The notes under the pieces: generated by a model | Told to the model about the DNA's origin: nothing | Database searches by the model: none | What the model saw: only the letters and a program-made list of their open reading frames with translations | Shown: in pieces, positions 24,519 to 37,060 of the stretch | How positions within the stretch are numbered: position 1 is the stretch's first letter | Layout of the letters: each line of letters starts with the position of its first letter | NCBI GenBank assembly: GCA_033807695.1 | Contig: CM066303.1 | Coordinates: 372,001 to 436,000 of the forward strand | Origin: Daedaleopsis sinensis | Lineage: Eukaryota > Basidiomycota > Agaricomycetes > Polyporales > Polyporaceae | DNA: 64,000 bases | Direction of reading: 5' to 3' | Position numbers and translations under genes: made by a program

Positions 24519-27369
24519 CGATGGGGGCCGTGAGCTGAGGACGAGAACCTTGTCGGCCTCGGGATAGCGAATGCCGGCTTGTAGAATGCCATGATGCAAC
24601 GAGTTATCGCAGCATCGACAGTAAGACTTGAGGTAGACATGAGACCTAAGGACACAGTGCCGGTGCGGGGGCATGAGCGTATGTGGATTGTCGATGGAGG
24701 GACTGAGGCGAGGCGGGGGTGCCTTTCCTCCACTGCCACGCCCTCGAGCTACAACTCGCATGCATATATGGTCGAAGCCTCCCCGTCCCACGGGGAGAAG
24801 ACTGCGGAGTGAAACATGTTGTCGAGCGACATCTTCACTCGAGGACAGACTGTCAATTTGCCTTGTACGGACGTCGGTCCTAGCGATGCCAGAACCCTGA
24901 GCGTTGAGGACGGTGTACATAAGACCAAACCAACCCCTGCTGGCAGGCTATGTGCGGCCACGAACGGATGTAGCTTGACGGGCCTGCAAGTCCTCGCTCA
25001 GCACGTCATGGCCATGGGAGCAAGTAGTGTGATAGTGCAGCCCGCGGGCTGAAAGTTGAGAACTTAGCCCGCGTCACTGGCTGCGAGCCTCACACAGAGG
25101 AGTGACGGACGAACCAGGTTGTTCTCGCAGTCGTTCCGCCAGTAATCAGTGGGAGGCTGTAAAATGCTGAATGGGATTAGTAGCGAGAACCGTACCTCGG
25201 GATGCGATCACATACTAATTGGTATTGCACAGTGCACGCTTGCGCCAAGATGGACATTCAGGTAACGGTGACCGTATGATGAGTGCCGTGGACAATGGAT
25301 ACAGTAGGGAGCTTGCCGCCCGGTGCTACGTCTGGGTTGGAGCTCCGAAGCTTGAGTGCTTTCGGAGTGGTGTTCTCCCTTTCTGAGTATCATCGGAGGT
25401 TGTATGATATTGAAGTTCCGACTCAACGATTGGACGATGCCTTTACTCTCCACCATCACCACTTCATCGGAACAGCCATTCCTCGGACCTATATATCCTT
25501 TCCACTCTCATCAGTCCGAACCCAGCTACAGCAACAGAAGGTTCCTCAAAGCACTGGCTCTTGACACGAAGAAGATAGATCAACGAGTTCTCTCGGCGGC
25601 GCACGAGCTCTATCAAGTGCCATACGGCCGCGGTGTGCGTGCAGTTCGTCCATAATGTCATTCGTACGTATCTTTTCACCTCGACTGATTGATAGAGCTG
25701 ACAATGTAGCACAGCGTTGTGTCAGCGGGGTCAAGGAATACACTGAGCGGGACGTTGGGGACTTCGCGAAGATAGAGAGGAGGTATGTACCGATGGATGT
25801 ACGGTGCACTATTGGTGTCCGCTATTTCTGTGAAAAAGCTTGTTACGGACCCATCCGTCTTCGCCGTGAGCACATCTTTCTCACCCCGTGTCCAATGATG
25901 ATCGCCTCCACGACAACCCAGCTTCTCGACGAACAGTGCAGCTCTTGGGTCGAGATCAGTGTGTATCCGCACTGCCTTGACGCCGCGCCCTACCCGTGCA
26001 CGGCGCGAACAAATGCGGATGCCTCGCCGGTCGTCCCCTAGACACTTCGTCCATCTCGTGCGAACAGGTGACTGGTCTGGCGACCAGCAATTCGCACACA
26101 TAGCCTACTCGGAGTACTGCTCAAAACTACTACGCAGGTCCTCGCGTTAGGTGTCGGAGTCCGATGACGACTTTATGCCATGCCTTCAACTACGCATACC
26201 TAAGTGCCATTATATCCTTGCGCGGCCTGCAAGGACTGGCGGTCGGCTACTTGGGCGCGGTGGGATCCCGAACTTCCTGGTACCGGCGGTGGTAATACCG
26301 GACAAGTCGGTTCAGATGAAGACCGCCGCTAACGGCGCTGGAAGGTCGGTTTGAGCGGCCTATGTTCATTGCCTCCTCTGCGTTTGCTCCCCTGGCTCAT
26401 ACACTGTCGCACTAGTATGAAATGTATTGGCCAATCCCTCGCAGTCGTTACACGACTTAAAATATCGTTATGGCAGGCCCGAGTGGACGGCGAAGCTGGT
26501 TTTTGCCGCACAGCCGCTCGTCTGTTCTGCGCGTCTCGCCCTCTGCGGTCAGTCAAGCTTCTTCCGATGTAGGTGTTCCATCTCTCACAGGTACCAGAAG
26601 CTTCTATCTCATATATCTCGCATGACTTGGTATCAGAAACTTCCTTTTGCTGTGATCAAGCCACTCTGGACTCCTTCGTCCACCGTTCTCCTGTCTCACT
26701 GTTCTATGAAGCGACTTTTGACAAGATATCTGTTCTGGGGTGCATTGTTGCTGCGGTGCATGGTTGTTGTTAGATCCTGTCCTGTCCAAGAGGGCCACAT
26801 CTCCTATGGGGCTGGTCAAGCTGAACAGAAGAGAGGAAGTCTCAGACCGCGCTATATGAAGGGGCAGTGCGCCGGCGGTAATGAGTGCTGTGAATGTTGC
26901 GTCTCGGTATGATGCGGTCCGTCATAGTAAGTCTTCGATTACTCTCTTTTGACGTTTCCTTTGTCCATATCATTCCGCTGTCTGCATAGTCGTTGACACA
27001 CGTACCACAGGTATGAATGCTGCCATGGTGGTGGAGACCCAAGCTCAAGGCTGCACATCCAGGCCGTCTACTTCAGGTTCAAAGAGCTCGGGTAGCAAGC
27101 CATCGAAGAGAGCCCGAAGGGCTCTATGCAGTATCGTAGCGGCAACACTGTGTATCTATCACGGTATGCGTCGACGGCGTTGCGTAGGCCATCTGTCCCG
27201 CCCACACAGATATTCCCCTGACCTCATGAGAACTGATTCATATCTTCCCTGTCTGGGCACTTCGGAGATGCATACGCATCAAACTCATCCTCGACGGATC
27301 TTCACAGCCTGGGAGGACACTCGATAAAGGTACGAGGCGAGCCCGCTGCGCGACTCCCCATGGTCTGAG
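24519..27369. other. 2.8 kb without a supported gene
   Basis: Open frames here are short. The longest plus-strand one (26427-26912) has no family motif and lacks convincing splice context. No tandem repeats were seen. Confidence 0.35.
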
Positions 27370-28708
27370 ATGAGCCCTTCTCAACCCCTTCCCCAGTACC
27401 CTTCTTCCGAGTCGACAGGCCCAGTACTGAAGTCACAGGACGGGCTGCGCTTGTTGCTCACCAGCGCGGTGTTTTCGGCGTTTCTGGTTCCCGTTGCGGT
27501 CGTCGTGCTCTATTCATCCTCTTCACATTCCAGACGACGACCCGTCTTTGTTGCCAATCTTCTTGCCATCGCGCTCGGTCTGGGAGAGGGGGCGTTTCTC
27601 ATTCACAACTTCGTGAGTACCCAAGCTCACAGCCGCGACCTGTCATGGCGCTAACTGCCTAAATCGTTTGCCTGTAGACCGATCTTGTACTAGGATTTCT
27701 AGACACTCCGTTCCCTCACGTCACCATATTCTTTGCCTTGATCTTCCTCGTTCCGATATTTGTCCAAGCCACTCTCCTTTTCAAGATCGTCGCGGTGTAC
27801 CCCCATCGTCTCTTGACCACGATCTATCAGATCGCGATTTGTAGCCCGCTCGTCGTGCTCAAGCTCGTACGAGTGATTATCGTCGCGCTCCTTCTCTCCT
27901 TACTTCATCAAAAACGCGATGTATCGCGGGACCCGCGGACCCAGGCGTACGCGAAGGCCGCATGCTTTCTACAGCTTTTCGATGATATGTGCGTTAACCG
28001 CGCTATTACACGCATCCACGATCATTGTCGCTGACTCTCGTGCGACCAGATACGCATCCAGCCTTCTCGTCATGCAACCGCGAAGGAGAATCCGAGGGGG
28101 GAAGGGCGACTGTGAGGGTACGTCGCCCGGGATACTCTCAGTACTGATAGGACAATATCTGACACGAAATACCGCTCTATATAGGTCATCGATGCAGAGC
28201 CGTCTTCACGAGCGTGACCTCGGGGTTCGTCCTCCCCGCCCTTCTCGACATCGCGCAGGTCGTCATGGTCTTCGGCGGGCCGGGCGACTTCGCCTCACAG
28301 ACCTACATCCCGCTCGCCAGCACCTTCGTCCAGATCATCTGCGTCGCGCTCGCGACGCTCTGGGACCCCGAACCACGCTCACGCCGCCGCCCCCCAACCC
28401 CCGCCGCTGTCGCACCGGCCGAGTCCGCTCCCTCATATCAGGGCGCCCGTGGGCGCACGGGCTCACACACACACACGGACACGGACACGAGCGAAGAGTT
28501 CGCGTCATGGAGGGGCAAGGTGTTCACGGAGAGCGTGCGGGATTCGAACACGCAGGTGGGCGAGGACGACACGGAGGAGCGCCTCAAGTGGCTCGCGGAG
28601 CTCGGGAAGGAGCAGGCGCGCGGGGCGGCGACGACGCCGCAGACGTCGCTCTGTCCGTCCGTGATGCTCGACAACACCGGGCAGCCTATTGTATACTATG
28701 CTGTATGA
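27370..28708 (+). CDS. Polytopic GPCR-like membrane protein A
   Basis: Four exons join cleanly: 27370-27612, 27678-27988, 28050-28117 and 28195-28708. The protein starts MSPSQPLPQY. Hydrophobic helices include LTSAVFSAFLVPVAVVVLYS, FVANLLAIALGLGEGAFLI, FFALIFLVPIFVQATLLFKI, LVRVIIVALLLSLL, GFVLPALLDIAQVVMVFG and IPLASTFVQIICVALATLW. A hydrophilic C-terminal tail of about 115 residues follows, rich in Thr, Ser and Glu. The motif KIVAVYPHR after the third helix is shared with the gene at 40283 (RVAAVYPPQ). The layout is that of a seven-helix receptor with a cytoplasmic tail, in a mushroom-specific family without assigned ligand. No known pheromone- or cAMP-receptor signature is visible. Confidence 0.65.
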
Positions 28709-29378
28709 CCGTAACTTATTGCATTATTTGACAGCGAGAACATACTCCACGGAAGCCCTCCGCCGTCGGCGGGTATGCGCAGCCGAAGTACCCTTCAAGC
28801 GGCCTCAAGCTTCAAAATTACCTCTTTCATCCTTGGTTTCGCCATCGTCTGCGCACTATTGCAGCTGTCAGGGACTATTCTCGAGTGGCAGTGGCTCTGC
28901 GGTTGGCACTGACGCGTGCTACATTGCATCGACCGAGCATATAGAAGGCGTCGACGTGGTGACGAACAAACGTTCAGCTATACATATCTCTTGTCTGTCT
29001 GACAGAGTTCATTGATCGGACGTGTTCCTCCGACGCAGCCACGTCTCGGGGCCACATCACCAGTATTATGAGATGCGTACACGAGGCTCTGAAATGCCAG
29101 TGAGCTGATCTTAAGAATCGTTACAATGCATAGTCTTGACGTACTTGACATGTGGTCCTTTGCCACAACGCCGCAAATCTAGGGGACTGGGAGTTTCCCG
29201 ATCATCGATGACGAATCAATTAGAGAGGGCCAGTGGGGTAGAGAATACAGAATGATACATGGAAGTGTTATAGAGATACAAGCGGAGGCTACTAGACGAT
29301 GTAGAAGATACAAATGTAAGGATACGACCTACGACAAAACCATCGTATGTTTGTGGCTCTGGCGGATCTGAAAGACAG
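28709..29378. other. No supported gene
   Basis: A 670-bp spacer between convergent membrane-protein genes. Nothing was recognised beyond short frames. Confidence 0.4.
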
Positions 29379-31050
29379 TTACTTGGAAGTATACCCGTGC
29401 TCAAGGTCGTAACATCGCTCGCATGACTCCGAAGGCAGCGCCGAGGATGTCGTTGAAAGCTCGATCATCACATGGGTGGTGAGTTCGTTCTCGGGTATGC
29501 CGGATGCATCGTGTTCATGCGACCCAAGCTCGCAAAGGGCGAGGAGGAAGTGCGATATGAGCACCGAGCTTACTCTAGTGGTAGGTGAGCTTCGCGGTAT
29601 TCTCACCATCCAACGTTAGATAGACGGTGTCAACATACCCGTCTCGAACGAGAGCGTAGGTACTACTCGGGCCACCGATGTTGGAGAAGGCGCCCTTTAC
29701 TGCCTGTGGAGAGCATACAAATGTTCTCCCATGAACCATAATGCGGTACGCAAGTGAGGAGCACACACGTACCAGAGCATCCGTTACGGCGAGGATTACT
29801 GTCATGATTATTGGAAATCTGTAAGATATCTTGAGCACATATATTTCGGCCGACATGGAACCTCACGCACATGAAGCAGAGGATACCTATGAAACCAACT
29901 TCGTGTTCAAATTAGGCTGGCGCGAAGATCGGGGACTACTCACCGTTGCTCAGCATAACGAACGTGATGTTCTTCCCTTGTCGAGAGTGAAATAGCGACC
30001 TTGTAGTGCTAGTACGAAACCAAGTGAGCAGGACTACTGTGGTGTCCGCTATGAGCAACGAGACTCTTGACGTGATAATCACTGGTTGGCGTTCAAGTTA
30101 TCGGCGGTATTTGCCTGCATATCTGAATGAACTTACTGTAAACTCGGTTTAGTATGCTCCAGAATTTAGATTGTCGTGGGCACGTACCGCATGTACAGAA
30201 GAACAGGGTCAAAGTTGCCGACGGTGGTCCAGTTAGAAGGAGATGGGGAATTCACTGTTCTTGCGCCTGGTCCAATTAGGGTATACTGTCGAGTGTACTA
30301 TCGTAAGATTCAATCCTATTCAGAGCTGAATCGCAACTCACAAGATTGGGTGATATGAATGCAGCACTGAGTAGGAACACCGTAGTCGAGAGCAGATAGT
30401 TGCGGTGTGACAGCGCGTACGTTCGGAATGCGGAGAACACTGGGAATGGTCGGCTTTGTGTCGAGCTCGTCTTGGAAGAATATATACTACTCACCAGACC
30501 AATGTATGTACAGGATCATCCTCAGTATGTTGACGAAGTAGGGCAGGTAGGCGCAGCTGTGTCAAAGTAGTCCTCGTTAGACAGCCTGAGCCCAGCACGA
30601 TGAACGACGATTCGCTTACGTCTGATGTCACCAGCCATCAGTTGCGTTACATTACCGAGTTGAGAGAGTTGCAGCAAAAGTTCACGTTACGATACATACC
30701 ATATCGTTGACGGGAAAAACGAGGATATCTTGCAGAATGAAGCTGATGGGCCACATATATCGGTTGATTACATAGAGCACGGTGATGACGTTCGGGCCAC
30801 CGCGCCACACGAAGGCAATATCTTTGTGTAAATGAAGGCAAAGATCGTATATGGTGAGAGCTGAAGAACGTGATAATTAGTACATAACCCCACTCACAGA
30901 CGACAGATCTAGCTCACTAGTCATTGAGAGAAGGACGAGGCGCGCTTTGAGGCTGTTAGGAGGAACCATCAGCTTCATATCAGAAAGTATATCCGAGCCG
31001 ATAACTGACGACGCATCCTCCACAGCAAGGGCGTTTTCGTACAAAGGCAT
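29379..31050 (-). CDS. DUF6533-type seven-pass membrane protein (diverged)
   Basis: The DUF6533 signature is visible as LTIYDLCLHLHKDIAFVWRG then TVLYVINRYMWPISFI. This corresponds to the YDxLLTxxxEVxxxW and LYxxNRY blocks of the family. Later minus-strand exons give SCAYLPYFVNILRMILYIHW, AFRTYALSHRNYLLSTTVFL, RVSLLIADTTVVLLTWFRT (the typical fifth-helix block), ITFVMLSNG, and the last block ILISHFLLALCELG before a Ser/Glu-rich tail ending at 29379. The start is uncertain. The first in-frame ATG (31119) lies only 12 bp from a TATA box, so the next one (31050, MPLYENALAVED) is preferred. The N-terminal helix usual in this family is not obvious. Function is unknown. Confidence 0.55.
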
Positions 31051-31130
31051 TGGATACAACGAGGGACAGAGAATGAGCGGGGGCCGTGCGGGAAGAAGAA
31101 GCTGAACCTTCGACTCCATGTACCCGCGCG

Positions 31131-31140
31131 TTATATAAAG
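31131..31140 (-). promoter_or_regulatory. TATA box for the minus-strand DUF6533 gene
   Basis: On the minus strand the sequence CTTTATATAA lies about 80 bp upstream of the preferred ATG at 31050 and only 12 bp upstream of the alternative ATG at 31119. This favours the downstream start. Confidence 0.4.
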
Positions 31141-31727
31141 GTGCCAGCACGGCCATGGCTATACACAGAGAATTTGATGAGCCCGACGTGAGCCCGTGCT
31201 GCTATCGACAAAGATCGGAAGACGGCTCGACATCGAAGTGTTTGAGAGCACGCACTCCAAGTACGGTCTACAGAGCTCCGACTCACTACGGACCCTGCCC
31301 CCCCATGTTGAGGACGGTCAGCCGATGCAGCGAACAGAGATACTCAGCGAACAGAGATACTGAGGTTGGCCCTGCTCCGGAGAGCGAAGGCAGCGCATTC
31401 CTGACGCCTGCAAAGAGCGGACCCACGTGCGTTTTCTCGAGCACCGTGTATCTCAAGCATACGCGATGCCGGTCGCAGCTTGCAAGGCATCCATCCTTTG
31501 TACCTGTCCCCGTGGAACGGCCATGCGATTGGCGGGGCGTAGAACAGGAAGCGCAGCTCTGCGAGACAGATCGTTCTGCGATGCACCCGTAATCAGAAGA
31601 TGGACGACAGAGAAGAGATGGGAGTCGAGGTTATAGCACAGCACATACGTGCACAACAGCGTGCACTAGTGTCCTGGACTCTTTAACGCAGTCCATTGTC
31701 CCCATTCGACCCTGCAGCCGTCAGGCC
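31141..31727. other. Spacer without a supported gene
   Basis: The only sizeable frame (31086-31592, plus) overlaps the TATA region and shows no motif. Confidence 0.4.
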
Positions 31728-33856
31728 TCAGTTCTTGTCCCACCACACATCCGCCCGATCCTGCAGGGTACCCGTCCTCGGGTTCCCAGGCATAAGGTTT
31801 AGCCAACCACACCCGGAGACCTTCCCCCCAGCGTCCACCACGCACTCCACGTTCGCCTTCTGCAGGATCGTCGGCCTGGGCACTGCGAACGGTGTCGCGT
31901 TCCGCCCGTACCCGGTCGAGTAGATCGACTCCAGCAGGAGGACGAACGTCTCAATGCCCGATCCCGGCGCGCCCGCACACGTCCGCTGCATCGTCGCGTG
32001 GGTAACGATCCGCGGGGAGACCGCGACGAGCGTGTGCGGCTCGACGGTGCTGTTCGGGCTGACCGCGGCGAGATCGGCAAGCGCGGCCTGGCAGTACGCA
32101 GACACGCCGGCCTGCGAGGGCGCGCAGAAGGTGAGGTTGCCGTAGCCCGGGTTTACGTAGACGCCCGCGAAGTTCTCGAGCGGGACACCTGGGCGCGCGT
32201 CCGTGCAGTTTGCGCTCGGGTCGGCAGGGGCACTGGGTGTCGTGGAGGAGGACGAGGACGCGCTGGAGGGGCGGAGGCGCGCGAGCGGATCGAAGGGCTC
32301 GTCCGGCTCGAGAAGGGCGTGCATGATGGAGAACGGGATAACGTCCTGGAACGGAGATTCGGTGTTGAGGAGGGAGACGACCGCGATGCCGTCGTCCGGG
32401 AGCACCTTGATAGTGCTGACGAACCCTGGGATGCCACCGTCATGCGAGACGATCTGGAGATGGAAGCAAGCGAAGCCAGATGCATTGATGAGGCAATGCG
32501 CCGCACATGCGAGGGCCGGAGGGGACTCACGTTGTGCCCGAAGAAAGACTTGCGCTCCCAGCCGAGGCCGTACCCGATAATGCTCATGGCAGGGTCTGGG
32601 GTAGTGCCTGTCTCGACTGCTCGAGCGGTGGTCGTCTCCGCGAGGAGGCCGGCGGGGATGATTGTCTTGTTCGTCACCGGATCCACACCGCCGTTCAAGA
32701 TGGTTGCAGCCCACTTCGCCTGCAAGCGGTATATTTAGTCAATGCGGAGCATCGAGGAAGTTGGTATCTATGTGGCGTACCATGTCGATAGCGTTAGAGA
32801 TGATCCCGCCAGCTCCAGCGACAAGCTCCGCAGTGGGCTCGTCAAAGATGAAAGGAATTCGGCGGCCGTTGAAAGCCCATGATTGCGTCAAGAGCCCTGT
32901 CACGTTCGCTTCTTGGGGCGAGTACGTTGTCGCGGTCATGTTCAAGGGTTCAAAGATGCGCTCCTTGACGAACTCCTCGAATGTCTTTCCGGAGAAGGTC
33001 GCGATGATGTGCGAGCCAAAAATATACATCTGATCGGGCGAAAGATCTCAAAACCGACGTCCAGGCAGAAAGATGATGGAATACACATACGAGATTCATG
33101 TACGACCATTGCTCGCGGAACTCGTAGCTCGGAGTCAAGTACCTGAGACGCTTCGTCAACTCTAGCGGGGTAAGACCGCGACTATACGAGAACTCGTGGC
33201 TGCGCGAAGATAGGTCAGCACAACTCTACGAAGCCGCTAATGAGATGGAAGAGCACCTAGGAATGCCTGACATATGGCTGAACAGATCGCGAAGATTGGC
33301 CTTCTCCGTCGCCCATGCGTCCATCAGCTTCCAAACGTCGTCCCCTGGAAACAGGTCCTGGACCTTCGTGCCGAACGTGAGCTCCGTCACGCCGTCCGGG
33401 AGCGGAGTCGCGTTCCTGCCGTTGGCGAAGTCGTCCATGAGGATTGCGAGCGCGCCGGTGAAGAACGTCTTCGAACATGATCCGATGGCGAAGAGCGTCT
33501 GGAACAGATCGACCGCGTCAGAGTGTTCGGTCGGAGTAGAATATGGCAGGAGGAGGCGAGATGCTCACCTCGGGTGAAACGGGATCTCCTTCCTCGGTGC
33601 GGTTCCCCCAAGCCCCTATTTCCGTCGTTACAGTACCGTTTTCGAGGCGGACAAAGGCGACGGTCATGCCAGGGATAGCGCCCTGGTTCACAAGCCCTTG
33701 AGCAAGCTCAGAGATCTCCGGGGTAATCGCCGTATCGGCGCGCGAGGCAAGGTGGTTGGCGTGCTCTTGAGTGCGGGCTGCCAGCTCGTCATGAAAGGCG
33801 TAGGATTGATGAAGCTGAAAAGCGACGAAAAGAGGGAGGAACGCGAAAGGCTTCAT
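31728..33856 (-). CDS. Secreted beta-lactamase/transpeptidase-like serine hydrolase, copy 3 (inverted)
   Basis: This is a third, more diverged member of the family at 17353 and 22320, on the opposite strand. MKPFAFLPLFVAFQLHQSYA is the signal peptide; the ATG at 33856 is chosen over an upstream in-frame one at 33907 because the signal peptide begins there. The catalytic motifs are intact: IGSCSKTF (SxxK), QWSYMNL (YxN) and VSHDGGIPGF (HDG). Other shared blocks are WGNRTEEGDPVSPE, ILMDDFANGRN, LNMTATTYSPQ and IIGYGLGWERK. The C-terminal domain (VPLENFAGVYVNPGYGNLTF) is retained and the last residues are DVWWDKN, parallel to DVWLRK and DVWLWK of the others. Intron positions match the other copies. 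A serine/proline-rich linker separates the two domains. Confidence 0.82.
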
Positions 33857-35162
33857 CTGTTCGAGAATGTCGCGAAAAAGCGTCGAAGCCGAAGTTGGAT
33901 ATCCCAAGGAGAAAAAAAGTGGAATGGTAGTCGTCCTGTGTGTGATCAGGTCTTATACTGAAAGGTGGACGTCTCGCAGCACACCACTGGCGCATCGCAC
34001 GCAGCCCGAGTGCGCAGCCTGAGAGTACGCATCAAAATGTTTGTCGCAGCAGCCTTGGTAGCTTGCCGACGTCAAACTGAAGGAGAGACGCAGTAACGTT
34101 TGAATGTGCTTGACTCGCTAGAGTGTATACAGTGCAGTGGATGCTGTCATGAGATGGGTGAAACGTGCATTAAGCATCAAAAGCCTACCAAATGCACTGC
34201 CTTCGCTGCGGCGGGGTCACTCTGGGTCACTGTGCAGCAACGTCTACAGGAATCCAGTGAATCGCTTAGCGTGTATTTGCACTGCTTTACACTCACGAGT
34301 TACTGTACTTGCGAGATCCACGCAATAGGCTTCCATTATATTGCTATGAATTCAACGGGTCGTTGAAAGAGACTTGAAGTGAAGTAGGTCTAGACTTGAG
34401 GGATATCGCCGATAACGTTCTCAATATCGGTTCTGCGTCGGGAGGTCCAGCGAAGCAAATACAAGAAGTCCAGAAGTACTGTGTGCACTGCGGACCAACA
34501 TAGCTCGGATAGTAGAAGTTCGAAGAAACTCGGCACTCAAGTAGTCAAGCTTTCAGAGGAGGGAGAAGGTAGTACGTTGTGACGAGTCATCAGTAGCTAC
34601 TAGCGCCCACGGCGGTATGATCTTGATGTCGGCAAAATCCGGAGCGCGGCTGCCAGGCGTCTTTCCCGTCCGACCCCCTCCAAGGACTCAGTTCAAGTTG
34701 GCAGCGTCTCATTGTCTCCCCTAGGCAGCGATGAAGACCTATTGAACGGGGGGAGGGAACAAGCAATGGATGACGCTCACTCCAGCAACTCTGTCACGGT
34801 GTAGTGACTACTGACACTGCCGCAATAGTCTAGCAGGATTTTGCACGAGAAAGTTCGTGTACCATGATGAAGTACGTCGTCTTTGTCACATATATCCCTG
34901 TAAGCAATCACTCAGCTACACTCTGTAGCTGTAACATCCGGAAGTACTATACCGCTATTTGACGTTTGGCCCGACATGTCTCGCCCAATATATTGCCCGA
35001 AAAGCCCGAGAGCGGGACCATATTCGCATGCTTCGGACAGTTCTGCTTGCTCGGGGGCGCTTTCCTCGCCTTGAGCCCACGGCCACTCGACGATCGTCTA
35101 TCGACGCGTCCACAAAAATATGCTACACACACATAAGTAGAAGTAAGTATTGTCAAACCCCG
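33857..35162. other. 1.3 kb without a supported gene
   Basis: AT-richer sequence with only short frames. No coding signature or repeat was recognised. Confidence 0.4.
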
Positions 35163-37060
35163 TCAGACGGCCACGCCTAGGGCTACCAGCGGAAACTCGC
35201 GCATCCCATACACACCCGCACCGTCCTCATCCACCCCCGGGCTGCGATCCCCTAGCGCGCTCCCAAAGCCGTCCTCCGCGACGGAAGACGTCCCCGTCGA
35301 CCTGAACGCGTCGGACGCGAACTTGAGTGTATGCGGCTGGCGGTCGTCTGCGGACTGGGGGCCGCGAGCTTCGCGCGGGGGCGTGCCGACCGCGCCCAGG
35401 TCGAGGAGGAAGCGCGAGATGAGAATCGTCGTAAGCCTGGCGCGGTGCGGGTGCAGTCGGACGACAGAGCGGTGAGCAGAGAGCATGCGTGCGGAGGTTC
35501 GAAGAAGTGTCACCTACGCATCTCTGAAGCAGATCACGCATTGGCCGACGCTCAGGGCGACGTCTGTGGCCTGGGATTGCGTGAGCGCGAGGCGTGCGGT
35601 GTACGCGGGGGGAGTGGGTAGCTACGTACCACGATGTCGAGCGCGAGCGTCGTCGCGTTGAGGGCCATCGGGATGCTATGTAAGTCGATATGCCACCATG
35701 TTCCACCGTCAGCGCTCTGCAAGCGTACTGCAGGGGGCTCGGTGTCACTCACGCAAAGCAAGCTACACCTTGGGATCACGTCGAGGATAATCAGCTTTGG
35801 GGCTGTCGCGCGCTCAGAGTAGATATGTACGCACCGTTGCTCAGCAGGACCTCCATCAGCGTGCGCCTCTGCCCGAGCGTGCGCATGGTGCGCGCCGTGC
35901 GCCACGAGGTCTTCCTCAGCGTCCAGACGAGCACCATAGTCTCCCCAAGGAGAAGCGCTGCGCGCGAGGCCCAGAGCACTGCGGGGTGCGGCCCATCTCC
36001 AAGTCAGCACGAGCACATACACGTTGATGATCGCAATACGGCGCGCGTTTCACGTACTAGCGCAGTGGCAGAGAGGTATCAGTATGGTGAACGTCATGTA
36101 CACAGACCTTTATGGGAATGAGGCACGCACCGTGGTATGGAGACCCCATTAATGTTTGGGGCCTGGTAACAGCCGTACGGAGGCGGCGAGTTCACGAAGC
36201 TCGCGTGCGTATCTTGGTACTGATGAGTTCAATGAGAGTGCGTATGGGTATGTTGTAGTGCATGATGATATACGTGGACACATGCTAAGCGGATCATGCG
36301 GAGGAAATGTCATACGGCGGACTCACGATATCCGGCACAATGTACAACGCGCTCAGCGCGAAGACGATGGCGGAGAGGATGATGTTGCAGTCGGAGAGGG
36401 CGTATATGCGCAGACCCGAGAACGCTATCGGGCAACGATCAGCGCTCTAGCTATTTGTGGCCTCGGGCATGCCTCCGAGAAAGTTCAGCAGAACTCACCT
36501 GCCCAGGCGACATACGGAATGACGGTCGTAATCGCTTCGAAGACGCCGACGGCGCTACATCTGCCGGTGTGGTACCACGGTATGTGGGTCATTCGCGTCA
36601 TGGTCACTGGTATGAAACATGGTCTCACTCACGTCTGTTGAATAACGTTGTCAGACGTCTTCACTTTCAAGGGCTATATGAGCGAGGAGATACTCACGCG
36701 GTCTGTTACCGGAAACAGGAGGGCGAGAGCGGACGCATAAGCCGCGAGTTGGCCGTAGCGGTTGACGACATGCAGGAGGCTGGAGGTCTTCGGCTTTCGG
36801 CTCCAGATCACCTCGACCTCCGTCTCAAGGGTAAGAATGAAGTCATAGACGAGCAAGGCTGTAGCAGGTTCGTGGGTAAAGCATAGGTGCTGGTTTCAAA
36901 CGTAGTGCACGCACCTGTCCCTGAGAGGAGGCAGAGTTGGTACGGGATTCTATATGTCGCTCGTCAGCGACTCAGCGATGGTCGTGGAGCGCTGGTGTTA
37001 GAGGAAAACATACGTCTGCTGCACATACTCGATGATCTCGTCCACCTCGTCTGCAGACAT
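35163..37060 (-). CDS. DUF6533-type seven-pass membrane protein
   Basis: The ATG at 37060 opens MSADEVDEIIEYVQQT, then a short exon RIPYQLCLLSGT, then the signature exon LLVYDFILTLETEVEVIWSR followed by HVVNRYGQLAAYASALALLF. Further minus-strand exons give EAITTVIPYVAWA, LRIYALSDCNIILSAIVFAL, VNSPPPYGCYQ, and an exon with ASRAALLLGETMVLVWTLRK. SIPMALNATTLALDIV and the terminal LTTILISRFLLDLGAVG then lead into a Ser/Asp tail ending at 35163. About ten exons join without lesions. The gene is closely similar in layout to the one at 49207, including the IPYxLCLxSxT micro-exon. The family is expanded in Agaricomycetes with no proven function; receptor-like roles are only inferred. Confidence 0.72.

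Noticed and set aside
23604..24920. 438-codon open frame on the minus strand
   Set aside because: It is antisense to serine hydrolase copy 2, has Arg/Ala/Pro-rich composition typical of GC-rich shadow frames, and shows no motif. Similar shadows lie opposite the other copies.
26427..26912. 161-codon plus-strand frame
   Set aside because: No recognisable domain, no supporting splice context, and irregular cysteine-rich composition.
31086..31592. 168-codon plus-strand frame
   Set aside because: It starts inside the DUF6533 gene on the opposite strand, spans its TATA box, and has no motif.
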